A stretch of 64,000 nucleotides of DNA. Source: Streptomyces filipinensis. GTDB taxonomy: Bacteria > Actinomycetota > Actinomycetes > Streptomycetales > Streptomycetaceae. Location of the stretch: contig NZ_BMTD01000004.1 in NCBI RefSeq assembly GCF_014649495.1, positions 248,001 to 312,000 on the forward strand, read 5' to 3'. The notes below the pieces were generated by a model. That model searched no databases and was not told the origin of the DNA. It saw only the letters and a list, made by a program, of their open reading frames with translations. This document shows positions 61,104 through 64,000 of this stretch, one piece after another; within the stretch, counting starts at the first letter, position 1, and each line of letters starts with the position of its first letter. A program made the translations under genes and the position numbers.

Positions 61104-61665
61104 CACGCCTCCCCTCGGCGGGGTTGCGGACCTGCACGGGTGCTGAGCGCGGCCCCTGCCGTGATGAGCTTGCGCGGAGTTGCTCCGACCGCGGCGGACA
61201 TGATGCCGACCCGTCTCCGCGCCGACCACTGGGGCGGCCCGGGGTTCGTCTCTCGCCGAGGACGACCCGGCGGGGCAGCCGGAGTGCGTGATGCCCTCGG
61301 TACTTCAACCGTACGTCGGCCGCACCGGAAGCGGCTGCGGCGACGGGCGCGCGGCACGGTAGGTGCCGCATCACCTCACGGGCCGTGCCCCGGTCCGGGC
61401 TCTGCGACGAGTACGAGCGCATGGGTTCCCGTCAGGCCCGGCTTGCGAAGAGCGCCTCCAGCGGTGTCCTCCACGCCTATGACGTGGTGAACCGAACGCC
61501 CTCCCCACTCCCTCTCCCGTCAGGCGGCCTGACGCGCGGGCGGACTTGCCCCGACGACAGGGCGTCTGAGGGGTCAGGTCTTGAGGCGGCTGACTGTGAC
61601 GCGCTGGCCCTTCAGCAGGGGCAGGTTGCGCACGTGGAAGGCGTGGGCGCCCGTGACGTTGCTCC
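61104..61665. other. Gene-poor stretch left of the integrase stub
   Basis: About 560 bp with no convincing gene. A short minus-strand frame ending near 61577 (HAFHVRNLPLLKGQRVTVSR before the last residues) looks like the tail of a lost gene. Confidence 0.4.
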
Positions 61666-61833
61666 CGCATGGGCCACAGCAGCTCGCGCGCCGCGCTGAG
61701 CTATCAGCACATGACCAGCGACCGTGACCGGGCCATCGCGGATCGGCTCGGGGCCATGATCTGGGGCGGTGGGGGAGCGGCCTCCGACTCGGTGGCCTCC
61801 GACTCGGCCGAGAGGGGTCCTGCCGGGCCGTAG
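61666..61833 (+). pseudogene. C-terminal stub of a tyrosine-recombinase integrase
   Basis: Codons read RMGHSSSRAALSYQHMT then SDRDRAIADRLGAMI and a natural stop. This is box II of phage/plasmid integrases with the catalytic His (MGHSS) and nucleophile Tyr (SYQH). An in-frame stop lies four codons upstream, so about 350 residues are missing. It ends 80 bp before the right att copy, the normal place of an integrase gene. Confidence 0.85.
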
Positions 61834-61866
61834 TGGCACGTCTGTGGCACGACCCCTGAAACGCCG

Positions 61867-61907
61867 AAGGGCCAGCCTGGGAGGGGATCCCTCCTGAGCT
61901 GGCCCTT
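61867..61907. terminator. Terminator hairpin beside the right att copy
   Basis: AAGGGCCAGC (61867-61876) pairs with GCTGGCCCTT (61898-61907); the stem extends imperfectly toward the loop. It follows the integrase stub. Confidence 0.8.
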
Positions 61908-61912
61908 CTCTC

Positions 61913-61957
61913 TGTGCCCCCGGCAGGATTCGAACCTGCGACACCCGCTTTAGGAGT
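61913..61957 (-). mobile_element. tRNA-Arg(CCU) 3'-end fragment, attachment site copy 2
   Basis: Identical to 57379-57423 over 45 bp and in the same orientation, 4,534 bp away. The bases to the right do not continue the tRNA, so this copy too lacks the 5' half. The intact tRNA gene should lie to the right of the window. Confidence 0.85.
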
Positions 61958-62184
61958 GGGATCGAATCCTTGCCGGGGGGTGCCTGGCGCTGCCGTGCGA
62001 TGCTGTTTCCCCTGGTCAGAACCGCACGGCGAGCCACTTCGTCCGGCTCATGCGGGCCTGTATCGGGCAGTCCGCTCACGCATCGCTCACGCACCTGAGG
62101 TACCTCGGTGTCGTGCTGGCGCATCCCCGTCTCTTCGTAGGGGAGTCTGCGGGGGCCCGGTTCGTTCTTGCGGCCTTCCAACGC

Positions 62185-62219
62185 CTTGCACATGTTGCCG
62201 CTCCGGCAACATGTGCAAG
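62185..62219. promoter_or_regulatory. Perfect 16-bp palindrome upstream of hsdM
   Basis: CTTGCACATGTTGCCG (62185-62200), 3-nt spacer, then its exact reverse complement (62204-62219). It lies 70 bp before the putative -35 of hsdM and has no T tract. An operator for element-encoded control, or a transfer/replication site, is likely. The rest of the 61958-62336 stretch shows no gene. Confidence 0.7.
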
Positions 62220-62290
62220 CAGCCGCGCCGATTGGCATGAGCACGTCTAGGAGGTTTCTTAGCTGAACCATGGGATGCTGGCTGGTCCCT

Positions 62291-62318
62291 TTGGCAAAGT
62301 GATCGTCACTGCTAGACG
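62291..62318 (+). promoter_or_regulatory. Candidate hsdM promoter
   Basis: TTGGCA (62291-62296), 16-bp spacer, TAGACG (62313-62318), 19 bp before GTG 62337. Resembles a vegetative Streptomyces promoter. Confidence 0.5.
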
Positions 62319-62336
62319 ATTCTCGTGAGGAACCTT

Positions 62337-64000
62337 GTGAGTACGCTCGGTAGCTTCATCTGGTCGATCGCCGACCAGCTTCGGGGGCCCTATCGCCCCA
62401 ACCAGTACGGGACTGTGATTCTTCCGTTCACGATCCTGAGACGGCTCGATTGCGTACTTGAGCCGGACCGTGCGGTGGTGCGAGAGCTGGCTGCGAGGTA
62501 CGAGAACCCGAACCGGCTCAAGGTCGAGGTCAAGAAGGCCACGGGGCGGACGTTCTACAACACCTCCAACTACGAATTCGCGAACCTGCTGGCCGATGCG
62601 GATGGGCTGGCGGACAACCTCGCTGACTACATTGACCGGTTCTCGGCCGATGTGGACGTGTTCGAGTATTTTGACTTCAAGAAGGAGATCCTGGCCCTGG
62701 AGAAAGCTGGACTCCTGCGCGAGATCGTCAAGTCCTTCGGCGCCGTCGACCTGCATCCCAAAGTGGTGTCCAACGCCGACATGGGGGATGCGTTCGAGTA
62801 CATCATCCGCAAGTTCAACGAGGCCGCGAACGAGACCTCCGGAGACCACTACACGCCGCGCGACGCGATCCGGCTGCTGGTTGATCTGCTCTTCGCTGAG
62901 AAGGACGTCGCCCCCTCCGGGGGCAGCATCGTCCGGACGCTGTACGACCCCACCGCCGGCACCGGCGGCATGCTCTCCCTGGCAGAGGAGCACCTGCTCG
63001 CTCAGAAGCCCGAGGCGAAGCTCAGCCTGTACGGCCAGGAGTACAACCCGCAGTCGTACGCCATCTGCAAGTCCGACCTGCTCGCGAAGGGGCACTACGC
63101 GACCAACATCGCCTTCGGTAACACGCTCACTGACGACGCCTTCAAGGGCCGCCAGTTCGACTTTTGCATGTCTAACCCGCCCTACGGGGTGGACTGGAAG
63201 CAGTACGCCAAGGCAGTCAAGGCGGAGCGTGACTCCGCCGGCCCCTACGGCCGATTCGCGCCGGGACTCCCCGCGACCTCGGACGGCCAAATGCTCTTCC
63301 TGCTCCACTTGGCCCACAAGATGCGCGCCCCCGAGGACGGTGGTGGCCGCGTCGGCATCATCATGAACGGCTCGCCGCTCTTCAACGGCGCTGCCGAATC
63401 CGGCCCCTCCAACATCCGTAGGTGGCTGCTGGAGAACGACCTGGTCGAGGCGATCGTCGCGCTGCCGACCAACATGTTCTTCAACACCGGCATCGCCACC
63501 TACATCTGGATCCTCGACAACACCAAGCAAGCAGACCGTCAGGGCAAGGTCCAGCTCATCGACGGCACGTCGTTCTGGACCAAGATGCGCAAGAACCTCG
63601 GGGCCAAGGGGCGCGAGATCAGCGACGATGATCGTGCCGAGGTAGTGCGGCTGTACGCCGACTTCGAGGACGCCGACCCCGACCACTCCAAGGTGCTGCG
63701 CAACGACGAGTTCGGCTACTGGACCATCACCGTCGAGCGTCCCCTGCTCGATGAGGACGGGAACCCTGTCGTGGATCGCAAGGGCAACCCGAAGCCCGAC
63801 TCGAAAAAGCGTGACACCGAAAATGTGCCCTTCGCCTACGGTGGCTCAACCGCCGGTGCGACAGGAAAACGCGAGGTCATCCAGACGTACTTCGACACGG
63901 AGGTGAAGCCGCATGTTCCTGACGCTTGGATCGACTGGTCCAAGACCAAGACCGGCTACGAGATTCCCTTCACCCGCCACTTCTACAAGTACGTGCCACC
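62337..64000 (+). CDS. hsdM: Type I restriction-modification DNA methyltransferase HsdM (partial)
   Basis: At least 554 residues, running off the window. N-terminal HsdM helical domain (FIWSIADQLRGPYRPNQYGTVILPFTILRRLD), then the N6-adenine methylase: YTPRDAIRLLVDLL, SAM motif I YDPTAGTGGM, motif IV SNPPYGVDW, and MNGSPLFNGAAESGPSNIRRWLL. It methylates the system's recognition site, with HsdS for specificity and HsdR for cleavage expected downstream outside the window. GTG 62337 follows GAGGAA. It belongs to the island right of the second att copy. Confidence 0.94.
   Translation, partial: MSTLGSFIWSIADQLRGPYRPNQYGTVILPFTILRRLDCVLEPDRAVVRELAARYENPNRLKVEVKKATGRTFYNTSNYEFANLLADADGLADNLADYIDRFSADVDVFEYFDFKKEILALEKAGLLREIVKSFGAVDLHPKVVSNADMGDAFEYIIRKFNEAANETSGDHYTPRDAIRLLVDLLFAEKDVAPSGGSIVRTLYDPTAGTGGMLSLAEEHLLAQKPEAKLSLYGQEYNPQSYAICKSDLLAKGHYATNIAFGNTLTDDAFKGRQFDFCMSNPPYGVDWKQYAKAVKAERDSAGPYGRFAPGLPATSDGQMLFLLHLAHKMRAPEDGGGRVGIIMNGSPLFNGAAESGPSNIRRWLLENDLVEAIVALPTNMFFNTGIATYIWILDNTKQADRQGKVQLIDGTSFWTKMRKNLGAKGREISDDDRAEVVRLYADFEDADPDHSKVLRNDEFGYWTITVERPLLDEDGNPVVDRKGNPKPDSKKRDTENVPFAYGGSTAGATGKREVIQTYFDTEVKPHVPDAWIDWSKTKTGYEIPFTRHFYKYVP

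Noticed and set aside
61913..62336. Small genes between the right att copy and hsdM (for example 62050-62250)
   Set aside because: They overlap the perfect palindrome, lack ribosome sites and have no recognisable domain.

Overview
The window is high-GC actinobacterial DNA, almost certainly Streptomyces: GTG/TTG starts are frequent, a SARP regulator is present, SpoIIE-type phosphatases occur, and genes are dense with ATGA overlaps. It falls into three parts.

Region 1 (about 0.2-47.7 kb) is a biosynthetic cluster built on a reducing type II polyketide synthase. The minimal PKS is KS-alpha, CLF and ACP (42.6-45.4 kb). Around it are an ActIII-like 9-ketoreductase, a didomain aromatase/cyclase, an ABM-type cyclase/oxygenase, a malonyltransferase with a degenerate KS-like N-terminus, and acyl-CoA carboxylase beta and epsilon subunits. 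A probable starter-unit block (23.8-34.7 kb) contains a citramalate-synthase-like enzyme, a DpsC-type KSIII with Ser in place of Cys, a fatty-acyl-AMP ligase, an acyl-CoA dehydrogenase, an ACP fused to an acyltransferase that has lost its catalytic Ser, and an Sfp-type phosphopantetheinyl transferase. Tailoring enzymes are three P450s with ferredoxin and ferredoxin reductase, a two-component flavin hydroxylase, SDR and MDR reductases, an MBL hydrolase and an epoxide hydrolase. Two MFS pumps, a VOC protein and an AlkZ/YcaQ-like DNA glycosylase suggest self-protection. Glycosylase plus epoxide hydrolase point to a DNA-alkylating, probably epoxide-bearing aromatic polyketide in the broad style of the pluramycins and trioxacarcins. 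No glycosyltransferase is visible.

Inside this cluster (34.5-39.1 kb), on the minus strand, sits a two-gene RiPP cassette: a fused E1-like/YcaO cyclodehydratase and a small peptide with an NHLP-like leader and a Gly/Cys-rich tail. A two-component system lies on one side and the SARP gene diverges on the other. No azoline dehydrogenase, protease or dedicated peptide exporter is visible. The link of this cassette to the polyketide is the most unusual feature of the window. SARP-type 11-bp direct repeats precede at least three PKS-region genes; at the carboxylase gene the -10 sits so close to the ATG that the transcript should be leaderless.

Region 2 (about 47.7-57.3 kb) holds ordinary chromosomal and accessory genes: a beta-helix membrane protein, a DUF4097/HTH regulator pair, a DUF817 membrane protein, a striking tandem-repeat protein with a perfect 204-bp internal duplication, small secreted proteins, a truncated methylthioribose kinase remnant, an SDR and a methyltransferase.

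Region 3 (57.4 kb to the end) is a tRNA-Arg(CCU) insertion site. Two 45-bp copies of the tRNA 3' end lie 4,534 bp apart in the same orientation, each beside a terminator. Between them are DUF5994 proteins, an SpoIIE phosphatase, a STAS-GNAT fusion and the C-terminal stub of a tyrosine integrase. Beyond the second copy a type I restriction-modification methyltransferase (hsdM) begins and runs off the window. The intact tRNA should lie beyond the right edge.
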